Below the pieces are notes generated by a model. That model worked only from the letters and a program-made list of their open reading frames with translations. It had not been told where the DNA came from and did not search any database. The translations under genes and the position numbers were made by a program. Shown here piece by piece: positions 41,891 through 52,842 of a stretch of DNA of 64,000 bases. Source of the DNA: Flagellimonas sp. HMM57 (GTDB lineage Bacteria > Bacteroidota > Bacteroidia > Flavobacteriales > Flavobacteriaceae); assembly GCF_021390175.1 (NCBI RefSeq), contig NZ_CP090004.1, positions 3,091,001 through 3,155,000 on the forward strand. The letters run 5' to 3'. Position 1 is the first letter of the stretch. Every line of letters starts with the position of its first letter.

Positions 41891-44800
41891 ATGAAAAAGC
41901 TACTCTTTGTTATGTTTTTTCTATCCATTAGCGGGATGCTGTGGTCACAGGAAAAGCAAATAACAGGTACAGTGAAGGACACGGACGGTATGCCTCTTCC
42001 TGGTGCCACTATTGTTGTCCAAGGAACAACAAATGGTACTCAAACTGATTTTGACGGGAATTATACGATTAAAGTCGCTGAAGGAAGTGTATTGTCATTT
42101 TCTTACATTGGCTTTGCTTCGCAAAGCATTACAGTCGGGAGCAGTTCTACCATAAACATTACCTTAGAGGAAGATTCTGCCCAACTAGATGAGGTGGTTG
42201 TGGTTGGGTATGGCACCCAAAAGGCAGTGAATCTCACTGGGTCGGTAGAGACGGTAAAGGCTGAGGAAATTACTAGGCAACCTGTCATACAAACTTCACA
42301 GGCCTTAGCCGGACTGGTGCCAGGATTAACCGCGGTGCAGGGCAGTGGGCAACCTGGTAATGACGGGGCTACCCTACGTATAAGGGGGCTTGGTACAATA
42401 GGTTCGGGGGATAACAACAATCCATTGGTTTTGGTTGATGGAATTCCAGATGATATTAATGGTCTAGATCCTTCTGATATTAAATCCATTTCGGTTTTAA
42501 AAGATGCTTCGGCTTCAGCTATTTATGGGTCTAGGGCTGCGAATGGTGTAATACTGATTACTACAAATAGGGGTAGGGATGGTGTTTTGCAAGCAACGTA
42601 CAATACGTATGTAGGTGTGCAGGGGCAAACCCAAAACTTGAATTTTGCCAATGCATCGGAATATCTCCAAGCATTTAACGATGCCGACCCAGCTGGTGTT
42701 CCTCAGGAAACTCTCGATGCTTACAGAGAAGGTGTGGGTTTAGGAACAGAAGCTTTGCCAGATACAGATTGGCTTGACCTATTGTTTTCTGAGCAGGGTT
42801 TGCAGCAGTATCATAACTTTAGTGTTAGGGGAGGGTCTGAAAAAGCAAGGCTTGCAGCTTCTATCTCCTACACGAATCAAGAAGGAAATATTCCAAATTT
42901 CGACTTTGAGAGGTTTACAGGGAGGTTTAATACGGATTTAAAATTTAGTGAAAAATTTGATGTTGCTTTTGATATTAATTTTAGGCGAGACGTTAATACC
43001 CAGCCCGCATCATTGCAAGATGTTATCCGTCAAGCTAATCGTTTGAGTCCTACGTTTATCGCTATAAATGATAATGGGACTTGGGGAGAAGGTTTTAGTG
43101 GAGGAAATCCGGTTGCACTTGTGAATACGGGCTCAGAAGACGAAAGAATAGTAAATTATTTTAGAGGAGTTCTTAAAGCTACGTATAGACCTATTGAAGA
43201 ATTGTCGCTAACCGCTACATATGCTCCACAGTATACGGGTATCAGTCGTAATGATTTTAACCGACCATGGGTATGGCAAAGTAGTTCAAATGCAGACCCT
43301 GTACAACTTGGTTTATCTTCAGTGGCCCAAGAGAAACAAGAACGTTTTATTGATAACTTTAATTTTATCGTAAATTATAGCAAAGATTTTGGAGACCACA
43401 GTGTGTCTGGTCTTGTGGGGTATGAATTTATAAAAGACCAATCCGAAACATTTGGAGCTGCTAGAGGTGGGTTTGTTATACCAGATTTTCGTACGTTGAA
43501 TAACGGAGATGCCGATACTGCGACTAACTTTGGAAGAGCTACGGTCAGTGGTTTGGAATCGGTATTTGGGAGGGTGAATTATGCCTATAAGGGGAAGTAT
43601 TTGCTTGAAGCCAATGTAAGAAGGGATGCCTCTTCAAGATTTGCCCCAGGATTCAGATCTGCAACTTTCCCTTCTGTATCCTTAGGTTGGCGTGTAACAG
43701 AGGAAGATTTTTTTCCAGAAGACTCTTTTGTTTCAAACCTGAAATTTAGAAGTTCGTGGGGGCAATTGGGGAATCAATTTATCTTTGCCAATCTTACAGA
43801 AAATGGGGTCAATATCCAAGACTATTTTGGCAATCCACTTTCCGTTCCTATCAACTTTATTTTTCAATCGCAGTTTGGTGTAGGGAATGCAAACCCAGTT
43901 CTTGGTGGGGCCGCCACCGTCGGAGGGGCGCAACCTAACTTGGCAAACTCTGAACTGGAATGGGAAGTATCAGAAACATTTAATGTAGGGGTCGATGCTG
44001 CTTTTTTTGATAATAGATTGACCTTTACCGGTGAATACTATGTCAGAACAACAAAGGATATCCTACTTGGAGTGACTTTACAACCTTCAACAGGTTTTGC
44101 ATCCGTACCCCCACAAAATGCCGGGGAGGTTCAAAACAAAGGATGGGACTTTTCCATAGGATGGCAAGGTGCTATCGGGGATAACTTTACCTACGGAATC
44201 AATGCCAATTACTTCTTTTTTGAGAATGAGGTCACAGATTTGGGGGGACTGGATGAGTTGCCGCCAGCAGATACAATCACCAGGGTTGGAGAAAGTATAG
44301 GTGCAATATTTGGGTTTAGAGAGGAAGGATTGTATCAAGAGAGCGATTTTGATGCTGATGGTAACCTAAACGCTGGATTACCGGTCCCGAGTTTTGGCGA
44401 CTTTCAAGCAGGAGACATAAGATTTGCAGATATTTCCGGTCCAGATGGTGTTCCAGATGGGATTATTAATAATGATGACCGTACAATAATCGGTAATAGT
44501 ATTGATACAAGTAATTGGGGTGTTGATGTCTTTGCAAAGTATAAAAGTTTCGATGTATCAGTTTCAGTAATAGGCGCTGGTGGTAGAGATGTGTTTTTAC
44601 GTGATGATATAGGATGGTCCTTCTTCAACGCCGGTAAAATTCAAAGATGGCAATTGGATTACTGGACTCCCACAAATACGGATGCTTCATTGCCAAGACC
44701 AACAGCATTAAGTTCACATCATAATTTTAGGGTAACTGAAACTTGGGTGCATGATGCTTCTTATGTGCGAGTTAGAAATATCACTCTCGGGTATGAATTG

Positions 44801-44965
44801 CCTGATCTTAACGGCACATCCGTTAGATTGTTCGTTTCGGGCCAAAACCTATTTACCTTTGATAAGTTGCCTGAGGGTATAGATCCTTTAGTGCCAAACT
44901 TTAACACGGGGAATTTTTTCCCTATAGCTAAGGTATATACTGCAGGCTTAAATGTTAGATTTTAA
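41891..44965 (+). CDS. SusC-family TonB-dependent outer membrane transporter
   Basis: 1024 residues. Signal peptide (about 1-20); carboxypeptidase regulatory-like domain (about 23-100; ITGTVKDTDGMPLPGATI); TonB-box-like LDEVVVVGYGTQ; plug with SusC signature (LRIRGLGTIGSGDNNNPLVL, then VDGIPDD; DASASAIYGSRAANGVILI); and a large barrel ending AGLNVRF. It forms the import channel for oligosaccharides together with the SusD lipoprotein encoded 18 bp downstream. It heads the polysaccharide locus and is preceded by the operator cluster. Confidence 0.96.
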   Translation: MKKLLFVMFFLSISGMLWSQEKQITGTVKDTDGMPLPGATIVVQGTTNGTQTDFDGNYTIKVAEGSVLSFSYIGFASQSITVGSSSTINITLEEDSAQLDEVVVVGYGTQKAVNLTGSVETVKAEEITRQPVIQTSQALAGLVPGLTAVQGSGQPGNDGATLRIRGLGTIGSGDNNNPLVLVDGIPDDINGLDPSDIKSISVLKDASASAIYGSRAANGVILITTNRGRDGVLQATYNTYVGVQGQTQNLNFANASEYLQAFNDADPAGVPQETLDAYREGVGLGTEALPDTDWLDLLFSEQGLQQYHNFSVRGGSEKARLAASISYTNQEGNIPNFDFERFTGRFNTDLKFSEKFDVAFDINFRRDVNTQPASLQDVIRQANRLSPTFIAINDNGTWGEGFSGGNPVALVNTGSEDERIVNYFRGVLKATYRPIEELSLTATYAPQYTGISRNDFNRPWVWQSSSNADPVQLGLSSVAQEKQERFIDNFNFIVNYSKDFGDHSVSGLVGYEFIKDQSETFGAARGGFVIPDFRTLNNGDADTATNFGRATVSGLESVFGRVNYAYKGKYLLEANVRRDASSRFAPGFRSATFPSVSLGWRVTEEDFFPEDSFVSNLKFRSSWGQLGNQFIFANLTENGVNIQDYFGNPLSVPINFIFQSQFGVGNANPVLGGAATVGGAQPNLANSELEWEVSETFNVGVDAAFFDNRLTFTGEYYVRTTKDILLGVTLQPSTGFASVPPQNAGEVQNKGWDFSIGWQGAIGDNFTYGINANYFFFENEVTDLGGLDELPPADTITRVGESIGAIFGFREEGLYQESDFDADGNLNAGLPVPSFGDFQAGDIRFADISGPDGVPDGIINNDDRTIIGNSIDTSNWGVDVFAKYKSFDVSVSVIGAGGRDVFLRDDIGWSFFNAGKIQRWQLDYWTPTNTDASLPRPTALSSHHNFRVTETWVHDASYVRVRNITLGYELPDLNGTSVRLFVSGQNLFTFDKLPEGIDPLVPNFNTGNFFPIAKVYTAGLNVRF

Positions 44966-44983
44966 TTAAAAAAAATTGTAGAA

Positions 44984-46810
44984 ATGAAAAAACTAAAATT
45001 AATTCTTGTTTTGTGTCTTGTCATGACCGGAATATCCAGTTGTGCAGACAATGTATTGGATTTAGAAGATCCGAGCGCCCCAGCCGATACGAATTTTTTC
45101 TCTACCGAAGCAGAATTGGAAATTGCTTTGGGTGGTATATATGAAAGCTTGGCATATGTAAGAGGTGTTCCTTTTCCTCAACTTTTGGACCATGTAACCG
45201 ATTTAGGCTTTAGTAGGGGCGGTGTTGTGGGTACTGGAGATGTGACCCAAGGTAGTTTATCATCAACAAGTGATATAACCGAAGCGTATTGGGAAAACTT
45301 TTATATAGGGGTGCAACGAGCCAACACATTATTGGCCAACATGTCTAGGGCCGAAGAAGTTAGTGACCCAGACAGATTTAATGAAATTCGTGCTGAGGCT
45401 CTATTTTTAAGAGCCTATTTTTACAGTTACTTAGTTGAATTGTACGGAGATGTACCGTTGAGACTAGACATTGTAACATCTTTGAATGATGAAAATTTGG
45501 TTTTGTCTAGAACACCTAAAGCAGAGGTGGTTGCCCAAATATTGGGAGATTTAGATATTGCAGCAGGCATACTGCCAACTAACGCAGCTGAAAGAGGTAG
45601 GACTTCTGCAAATGCAACCAATGCCTTAGCTTCTAGAATTGCACTATATAATGGCGACTACAGCCTTGCCATAAGTAAAGCGGAAGAAGTTCAAAATGCG
45701 GGTGTATCGTTATACCCTGATTATGAATCATTGTTTCTTCCAGAAAATATTGATGCAGAGGAGATTTTGCTAAGTGTCAATTTTGCGGAAGGAGCAAAAA
45801 TACATCGCTTGTCAGTAGAACAAGGCTCGCGTTTTGGTGGATGGGCCCGATTGGTACCACTTCAACCAACGTTGGATACCTATGAGACCATAAATGGATT
45901 GCCAATAGACGAAGATCCAGCTTTTGATGCAGTAAACCCTTTTGAAAATAGAGACCCAAGGATGAAAGCAACTATTGTGACCCCTGGTGATGTATGGACC
46001 AACCATGAATATTATCAGCATAGTGATAGTCTAGCTTGTTGGAGAATAGAAAATGGTCAGAGAGTAGAACGTGTTTTTAACGCCAACTCAGCTAATCCTT
46101 CAGGTGTTAGCATTGTCGATAATGTTCTTGATCCAGTTTCAGGTACCTTCAGGGAATTTGATAGTGGAGGGTCTAACCAGTTTACCTCGTTCACAGGTTA
46201 TATATGGAAAAAATTCTCAGATGAGCCGGCCTTGGCTGGAGAACGTGCGTTCCCTGCTACCCAGTCCGAGCAACCATTAACCCTAATACGTTATGCAGAG
46301 GTATTGTTAAACTTTGCCGAAGCTAAAATAGAATCTGGAAACATTGACCAGGCGACATTGAATGCTATCAATGCGGTAAGGGAGCGCGGATATAATGGTT
46401 CGGGCATCACTTATCCTGAAGTTACGACTATGGATCAAGCAGAACTTAGAAGGATAGTCAGACGTGAACGTAAGGTGGAGTTGGCCAATGAGGGTCTCCG
46501 TTTATTTGATATTAGAAGATGGCGTACTGCTGAAAAAGTAATGAATGGAGCAGCTGTAGGTGGCCCAGCCAATGGATTCAGTGTGATTGGTGGAGATTTA
46601 GGATTGGTTCCCGTCATAGATGATGATGGACACGTCACATATCCTGGTGCTCCTATAGAACCAAGAGGAGAGCTGGGGAATTTTAGTTATAGGGATGTAG
46701 AGGCAAGGCTTTTTCAGCCAGCAAGAGATTATTTATGGCCCATACCTCAGTCAGAAATTGATGCCGCGGCCGGCGCTGGAGTTGAAGTACAGCAAAATCC
46801 CGGTTATTGA
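44984..46810 (+). CDS. SusD/RagB-family glycan-binding lipoprotein
   Basis: 608 residues. Lipoprotein signal (LCLVMTGISSC). The N-terminal SusD-like domain shows FFSTEAELEIALGGIYESL and the TPR-type helices (ADRAEALFLRAYFYSYLVELYGDVPLR-like sequence). The C-terminal RagB domain shows RRERKVELANEGLRLFDIRRW and PIPQSEIDA near the end. It sits over the SusC barrel and captures the glycan. The SusC-SusD order and tight spacing are standard. Confidence 0.96.
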   Translation: MKKLKLILVLCLVMTGISSCADNVLDLEDPSAPADTNFFSTEAELEIALGGIYESLAYVRGVPFPQLLDHVTDLGFSRGGVVGTGDVTQGSLSSTSDITEAYWENFYIGVQRANTLLANMSRAEEVSDPDRFNEIRAEALFLRAYFYSYLVELYGDVPLRLDIVTSLNDENLVLSRTPKAEVVAQILGDLDIAAGILPTNAAERGRTSANATNALASRIALYNGDYSLAISKAEEVQNAGVSLYPDYESLFLPENIDAEEILLSVNFAEGAKIHRLSVEQGSRFGGWARLVPLQPTLDTYETINGLPIDEDPAFDAVNPFENRDPRMKATIVTPGDVWTNHEYYQHSDSLACWRIENGQRVERVFNANSANPSGVSIVDNVLDPVSGTFREFDSGGSNQFTSFTGYIWKKFSDEPALAGERAFPATQSEQPLTLIRYAEVLLNFAEAKIESGNIDQATLNAINAVRERGYNGSGITYPEVTTMDQAELRRIVRRERKVELANEGLRLFDIRRWRTAEKVMNGAAVGGPANGFSVIGGDLGLVPVIDDDGHVTYPGAPIEPRGELGNFSYRDVEARLFQPARDYLWPIPQSEIDAAAGAGVEVQQNPGY

Positions 46811-46881
46811 GTTAGTTTTTTTTATTCAATTTTTAAATGGGGGTAGGGTCAACTACCCCTATTTAATGTAAGTTGGTTTAC

Positions 46882-49800
46882 ATGTATTTGAAAGTGAAAT
46901 TAGGTTTACAAATTTGTGCCATTGTTATGCTGGTTTATGGTTGCTCCGATAATGATAAAGCAAGGGCAACTGATGGAAACTCCAATTTTACACTCTTCGA
47001 AATTGTCCCAGATTCAATAACGCAACTTGATTTCAATAATAGAGTACTCGAAAGTCTTGAAATGAATGGCTTAAACTATGAATACATGTATAACGGTTCT
47101 GGTGTATCTGCTGCCGATTTCAACAATGATGGTCTAACGGATTTATATTTTGTGTCAAGTCAGGGAAGCAATAAATTATTTTTAAATGAAAGTCATCTAA
47201 AGTTTAAAAACATAGCGAAGACTGCTAAAGTAGAGGGAGAACCCGGTTTTAGTACGGCATCAACTGTAGTGGACATAAACAATGATGGGCTTCTTGATAT
47301 TTATGTATGTAGATCTGGCCCATTTATAAATGCTGACGTAAGAAACAATGAGCTTTTTGTCAATCAAGGAAACAACAAAGACGGTATTCCTGTTTTTAAA
47401 GAGCAGGCCAGTTTATATCAATTAGACCTTAACCATTATTCCACACAAGCGGCATTTTTTGATTATGACAAAGATGGAGATTTAGACCTGTTTCTCATAA
47501 ATCATAATCCAGATACCAAAGTCCTGTATGATATGGACAATCTAAAAAAAATAAAATCGCCTTTAACCAGTGACAGGTTGTTTAGAAACGACGATAATCT
47601 ATTTTATGATGTTTCTGATAAAGCCGGACTTATAAATGATGGTATCGGATTTGGATTGGGTATCTCCATAGGAGATTTGAATAACGACTCTTGGCCTGAT
47701 GTAATTGTAGGGCATGACTATGAATCTAAAGACAGAATTTACATTAACCAACAAGACGGGAGTTTCAAAGATGTTGGGAATAGTTCTACAGGGCATATTT
47801 CTAATTTTTCTATGGGAAATGATATTGCAGATTTCAATAATGATGGTTGGTTGGACTTCATGTCCGTAGATATGGTATCAGAGGATAATTATGGCATTAA
47901 GGCCAGTATGAGTGGTATGAATACAGAACGATTCAACAATTTGGTCGAAGATGGGTTCCATTACCAATACATGTACAATACTTTACAATTAAATAATGGA
48001 AATAGTGTAGAAACCAATGCGCCGCTTTTTTCTGATATAGCTTCTTTTAGTGGTGTTTCCAGTACAGATTGGAGTTGGGGACCACTATTTTTTGATATGG
48101 ATAACGATGGGGACAAAGACCTTTTTATTTCAAATGGAATAAAAAGGGATTTTAGAAATGTTGATTTTATCCATTACAGACAGCGAAAGGAAAGTGAGTA
48201 TGATGAAAAAATAAAAGAAGCACCGGAAAAGGCTAAAATCTTACTGGAAAGACAAAGAGACGAAGATCTTCTTCGTAGAATGCCCTCCAGAAAAAAAGAC
48301 AACTACTTCTTTGAAAATGATGGAGGATTGGCTTTTAAGAAAAAGAATAAAATTTGGGTCGAAGAAAAATTAACAGCTACGAACGGAGCAGCATACGCAG
48401 ATTTAGACAATGATGGAGATCTTGATATCATCACAAATAATATGGATGATAAGGCCTTTATCTATAAAAACAATGCTTCAGAGCTAGGCATGGGAAACTA
48501 CTTAAAAATAAATTTAAAAGGTTCTTCAAAAAATACAGACGGTATTGGAGCTAGGGTGACAATTACCACAAAAGATGGAATACAGACTATAGAACAATAC
48601 CTCTCCAGAGGTTTTCAGTCATCTGTCGATAAAACAATTCATTTTGGTGTTGGCTCAGAAGACAAAATAGAGCAATTGACCATTGTGTGGCCCGATGACA
48701 CAAAACAAACCCTAAAAAACATTAATGCCAATACAACCATAAACTTAAACCATTCGGAAGCAGAAAAAGCAGACCAAATAGCACATCAATCAGAAACGAA
48801 TAAAATTTTTGACAACATAACCAACCAAATTTCCCTTGATCATCGCGTGGTGGAAAACCAATTTGATGATTTTGAAAAAGAAATCCTGTTGCCACATAAA
48901 ATGTCAGAAGAGGGCCCTGCCTTGGCAGTAGGTGATATTGATAACGATGGACTCGAAGATATTTACATAGGAGGAGCCAAAGGTATTTCAGGGGCTTTGT
49001 ACTTGCAGCAAAATGATGGTGGATTTTCCAAATCCAATATATCTACTTTTAGTAGAGATGCAGAATGTGAAGACGTTGATGCCATCTTTTTTGATATCGA
49101 TGGTGATGGTGATCAAGATTTATATGTGGTCAGTGGAGGCAATGAGCACGAATTCGGTTCCAAATACTATGCAGACAGAATTTATATAAACAACAAAGGT
49201 GCTTTCACAAAAATGGGCACTTTTGATGTTGTCCCTGCAAGCGGTTCCATTGTAAAACCATTTGACTATGATTTTGATGGTGATTTAGACCTTTTTGTTG
49301 GAGGAAGGCAATATCCTGGCAACTATCCACATCCTGGTACCAGTTTCTTGCTCCGTAACGATTCCGATCAGGGAAGGCTCCATTTGACATCTGTGGCTGG
49401 TGAGGCTTTGAAATCCTTGGGTATGGTTACCGATGCTACATGGGCAGATGTAGATGGTGATGGGATGGAAGATTTAACTGTGGTAGGCGAGTGGATGCCC
49501 ATAACGTTTTTAAAGAATGATAAAGGGACTTTTCAAAATATTACAGAATCATCCGGATTGGAAAATACGAACGGATGGTGGTTCAGTGTCAAGGCTCATG
49601 ATTTTGACAATGATGGCGATGTTGATTTCATAGCGGGTAATTTAGGACTGAACAGTAAATATCAGACCTCGGTTGAAGAACCTTTTTCAATTTATGCCAA
49701 AGACTTTGACCAAACTGGAACCACTGATATCGTTTTGGGCTATTACCAAGAAGGTAAGCAATATCCACTAAGGGGTAGGGAATGCAGTTCACAGCAAATG

Positions 49801-50316
49801 CCCTTTATCAAGAAAAAATTTGAGAATTATCATTCGTTTGCCTCTGCAGAATTAATAGACGTTTACGGAGAGGAGAATATTTCAGATGCCCTAAAATATG
49901 AGGCTAACACATTTACGACATCCTATTTTGAAAATTTAGGTGACGGTCAATTCAAGGTCAGGGAATTACCTGGTGAGGCACAGATTACTGCTGTTACGTC
50001 TATTATCAACGAAGATTTTAATAATGACGGGTTCATGGATGTATTGCTAATGGGTAACATCTATGGCTTTGAAGTGGAAACTCCACGACAAGATGCGGGA
50101 TATGGACTTTATCTTGAAGGAGATGGCAAGGGCAATTTTAATCCGCTGATGCCTTATGAAAGTGGTCTTTTCATAAAAGGCGACGTGGCCAAAGCTAAAA
50201 AAATAAATATGGCAACGCATAAAGATGTTTTGATTGTTGCCCTTAAAAATGACAGCGTACAATTCATCAAATCAAATCAAAATCAGAAAAACAAACAAAG
50301 CAAAGCAGATATATAA
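46882..50316 (+). CDS. FG-GAP/VCBS and ASPIC/UnbV repeat lipoprotein (CRTAC1-like)
   Basis: 1144 residues from the ATG at 46882; the leader ends MLVYGC, a lipoprotein signal. Many FG-GAP/VCBS calcium motifs of the type DFNNDGLTDLY, DINNDGLLDIY, DLDNDGDLDI and DFDNDGDVDF make a beta-propeller in two halves. Between them (about 545-630) lies an ASPIC/UnbV domain (GARVTITTKDGIQTIEQYLS; VGSEDKIEQLTIVWPD). Such proteins are often encoded beside SusC/SusD pairs in marine Bacteroidota; a role in surface binding of substrate is likely but unproven. A TTG three codons upstream is also in frame. Confidence 0.92.
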   Translation: MYLKVKLGLQICAIVMLVYGCSDNDKARATDGNSNFTLFEIVPDSITQLDFNNRVLESLEMNGLNYEYMYNGSGVSAADFNNDGLTDLYFVSSQGSNKLFLNESHLKFKNIAKTAKVEGEPGFSTASTVVDINNDGLLDIYVCRSGPFINADVRNNELFVNQGNNKDGIPVFKEQASLYQLDLNHYSTQAAFFDYDKDGDLDLFLINHNPDTKVLYDMDNLKKIKSPLTSDRLFRNDDNLFYDVSDKAGLINDGIGFGLGISIGDLNNDSWPDVIVGHDYESKDRIYINQQDGSFKDVGNSSTGHISNFSMGNDIADFNNDGWLDFMSVDMVSEDNYGIKASMSGMNTERFNNLVEDGFHYQYMYNTLQLNNGNSVETNAPLFSDIASFSGVSSTDWSWGPLFFDMDNDGDKDLFISNGIKRDFRNVDFIHYRQRKESEYDEKIKEAPEKAKILLERQRDEDLLRRMPSRKKDNYFFENDGGLAFKKKNKIWVEEKLTATNGAAYADLDNDGDLDIITNNMDDKAFIYKNNASELGMGNYLKINLKGSSKNTDGIGARVTITTKDGIQTIEQYLSRGFQSSVDKTIHFGVGSEDKIEQLTIVWPDDTKQTLKNINANTTINLNHSEAEKADQIAHQSETNKIFDNITNQISLDHRVVENQFDDFEKEILLPHKMSEEGPALAVGDIDNDGLEDIYIGGAKGISGALYLQQNDGGFSKSNISTFSRDAECEDVDAIFFDIDGDGDQDLYVVSGGNEHEFGSKYYADRIYINNKGAFTKMGTFDVVPASGSIVKPFDYDFDGDLDLFVGGRQYPGNYPHPGTSFLLRNDSDQGRLHLTSVAGEALKSLGMVTDATWADVDGDGMEDLTVVGEWMPITFLKNDKGTFQNITESSGLENTNGWWFSVKAHDFDNDGDVDFIAGNLGLNSKYQTSVEEPFSIYAKDFDQTGTTDIVLGYYQEGKQYPLRGRECSSQQMPFIKKKFENYHSFASAELIDVYGEENISDALKYEANTFTTSYFENLGDGQFKVRELPGEAQITAVTSIINEDFNNDGFMDVLLMGNIYGFEVETPRQDAGYGLYLEGDGKGNFNPLMPYESGLFIKGDVAKAKKINMATHKDVLIVALKNDSVQFIKSNQNQKNKQSKADI

Positions 50317-50422
50317 TTCACCTAAGAGATCATAACCTAAAAACACAGAAAAACAACTGCTCCAATAGAGATGAATTAAAGTTTTGGAGATTAGCCAAAA
50401 CAGACTAAAAGCAAACCAACTA

Positions 50423-52756
50423 ATGATGTCGCAATTAAAAAACGCTACTGTAAATACTAGGAACAGCACCGCCAGTGCTTTACTTTTTGTATTGATTTTT
50501 CTTTGCGGTCTATCGCTTAGTGCACAGAATAACCTCTCATCTACAGCTACGGCTACATCTAGCGGATTTGATGGAGAGAATGAACCTAGTCTGACAATCG
50601 ATGGAGATGCTACAACAAAGTGGGTTGGCAAAATTGGGGAAGATGGGCAATGGTTATTGGTTGTTCTTCCTGGAGCTACGGAAATAGTTAGGGCAAAAAT
50701 CAGCCTAGTAGATGGTAAAGGAAACGCCATTCCGTCATTTGCACTTCAAACCTATCTCAACGGTTTTTGGGAAGATGAAGCCATCAAAGAAAATAATACC
50801 GAAAAAGAAGTGGTTTTTGATTTCAAAAAACCGCTGCTTACAGATAGATTGCGATTGTCTGTTACCGGAGCATATAAAGTGACGGTTAGCGAATTCGAAA
50901 TCTATGGTCAGGATTATGTCTCCAAAGATGCTACCCCTGTTCGTAAGATTCTGGTAAACCAGAGTGGTTATAATTTAGGAAAACCCAAAAGGTTTACAGC
51001 ACCTGAATTGAAAGACGGAGCGCTTTTTTCAGTCATCAATCACAAGACGGGCAAAAAAGAATATCAAGGAAAAATCAAAGGCGGTATAGGTGATTTTTCT
51101 GAATTCAACCCGCTATCCGATGTTGAATATCAGGTTGCTGTAGATACGAGTAGGTCCCATCCTTTTAGAATTGGACCCTTTTGGTTGGAAAGGGTTTCCT
51201 ATCAAAACATGATGGATTTCATGGCGGGTGCAAGGCACTATACAGGCACAACCGATGAAATTATGAATTTATCATGGGCATGGCGTGATGGTGACTTTTT
51301 CAATTGGGCACTGCAAACACTGATAGCGCAATACCTGTCCAATCCCGAAGCGTACAAGCAAATGGACAGTAAAATAAGTTATGTCCCTAATACAAAATTT
51401 CCAAAAGACTATGAAGGCAAATGGGGAGAGCTTAAGCCATACAAAGAAACGGCGCCTGATATTGTAAAACTGATTCATTGGGATGTAGATGTGAAGATTT
51501 CCCAAGAATTGGAACACGAACACCAAAAAGCCGAACTGGCCCATTTCTTATATGCATTCCCTTACCTAAAAGAATGGTTGCCCCAGCAGAATTTCGAGAT
51601 TGTTTACAAATACTTGAAACGAAAATGGAGCAAGGAAGCCGTAAGGCCAGGGTCTACAACAAAATATGATAAAAGTGAAGGGCATAATCTGTTTGCCCTG
51701 AAAACAAAATTGGGAACTACCAAAGGAGAACTGCCACCAGGACATTCGGTAATTCCCAACTTAATGATGTATGAAGTGGCCAAAAGGCAAGGAGATGGCG
51801 ATGCCGATAGTTACTTCAATGCAGCATATCGTCAAATGGAATGGATGATTGCCCATTTAAATTGGGAAGATCCCATAACCACCAAAGGGCAACGCATGTC
51901 CGAGCATATGACCATGCGGGCATTTGCCTATTTCTTGAATCAATACCCGAAAAAGGCTCCTTCAGGGTTATATGAAAAAGTTATGGATTGGGCTCAAATT
52001 GTAGTACGTCGATCCAACAATATGTGGGATTTCAGAAAATATACGGACAACGAAGAATGGATTCCCATAGGATGGAACGAAACAGGAAATGTTCTGGGGT
52101 TTCCTGCCTGTGCGCTGGCCGCGGCCAGTATCATTAAGGATGGGGATTTGAACAAAAGACTGATGCAATTGGTTTGGTCCCATTTTGACAATGCTTTTGG
52201 AAGAAATCCAACGGGAAGGCACTTTTCCTATGATGGTCCTAATGAAATAGAAGGAGTGGATTTGGGGTGGTACTCTTACCATGAAGGTGGTATTGGGCGT
52301 TTGTCCCCAGTTCGTTTTGTTTTTGATGGTTCCCCCAAAACGAACCACTACCCCAATTACCCGGCAATTGGAAACTACGGATGGACAGAAGGCTGGGTAC
52401 AATTCAATACAGCATTCAACATGAGTATGGCCTATTTGGCTAATAGCGACATCAAGATTGAAGTACGGCAAATAGATAAGAAGACCCTAAAAATTAAACT
52501 GAAAGCTCCTATTAACTTTAATCAAGGTGAGTTGGCTAAAGCTAGGATTAATATGAGTTTGCCCAATGGCGATAATACAGAAGTAGAATTGGTCAGTGAA
52601 GGTAAATATGCTACCTATTTAAGTGGAACTATTCCTATTGAAACAGGAGGTGCAACTAAGAATAATGTATTTCTCCCTTTAAAAAAAGGAGATGAGGTTA
52701 CCGTAAGCTATGGATATGGCTATTTCGAGAAAGTGGCAACGCTCACTATAGAATGA
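50423..52756 (+). CDS. Exported protein with discoidin (F5/8 type C) domain and GH9-like module
   Basis: 777 residues. I start at the ATG at 50423; a TTG at 50384 is in frame. Signal peptide ends in LSLSAQ. Residues about 30-165 form a discoidin-like carbohydrate-binding domain (ATSSGFDGENEPSLTIDGD, TKWVGK, ITVSEFEIYG-type end). Next comes a cellulase-type Ig-like domain (RKILVNQSGYNLGKPKRF), then a helical region of the (alpha/alpha)6 kind (MMDFMAGARHYTG; WAWRDGDFFNW; PTGRHFSYDGPN), the order seen in GH9 enzymes. The catalytic residues cannot be fixed by eye, so it may be a GH9-like hydrolase or a related inactive protein. Confidence 0.65.
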   Translation: MMSQLKNATVNTRNSTASALLFVLIFLCGLSLSAQNNLSSTATATSSGFDGENEPSLTIDGDATTKWVGKIGEDGQWLLVVLPGATEIVRAKISLVDGKGNAIPSFALQTYLNGFWEDEAIKENNTEKEVVFDFKKPLLTDRLRLSVTGAYKVTVSEFEIYGQDYVSKDATPVRKILVNQSGYNLGKPKRFTAPELKDGALFSVINHKTGKKEYQGKIKGGIGDFSEFNPLSDVEYQVAVDTSRSHPFRIGPFWLERVSYQNMMDFMAGARHYTGTTDEIMNLSWAWRDGDFFNWALQTLIAQYLSNPEAYKQMDSKISYVPNTKFPKDYEGKWGELKPYKETAPDIVKLIHWDVDVKISQELEHEHQKAELAHFLYAFPYLKEWLPQQNFEIVYKYLKRKWSKEAVRPGSTTKYDKSEGHNLFALKTKLGTTKGELPPGHSVIPNLMMYEVAKRQGDGDADSYFNAAYRQMEWMIAHLNWEDPITTKGQRMSEHMTMRAFAYFLNQYPKKAPSGLYEKVMDWAQIVVRRSNNMWDFRKYTDNEEWIPIGWNETGNVLGFPACALAAASIIKDGDLNKRLMQLVWSHFDNAFGRNPTGRHFSYDGPNEIEGVDLGWYSYHEGGIGRLSPVRFVFDGSPKTNHYPNYPAIGNYGWTEGWVQFNTAFNMSMAYLANSDIKIEVRQIDKKTLKIKLKAPINFNQGELAKARINMSLPNGDNTEVELVSEGKYATYLSGTIPIETGGATKNNVFLPLKKGDEVTVSYGYGYFEKVATLTIE

Positions 52757-52842
52757 TTTTGAAAAAAAGCGAACAACAAACTGATAATACGATTTAAGAT
52801 AAAATTGAAAACTTACCGAAATAAAAGTATAAAGACGAAATA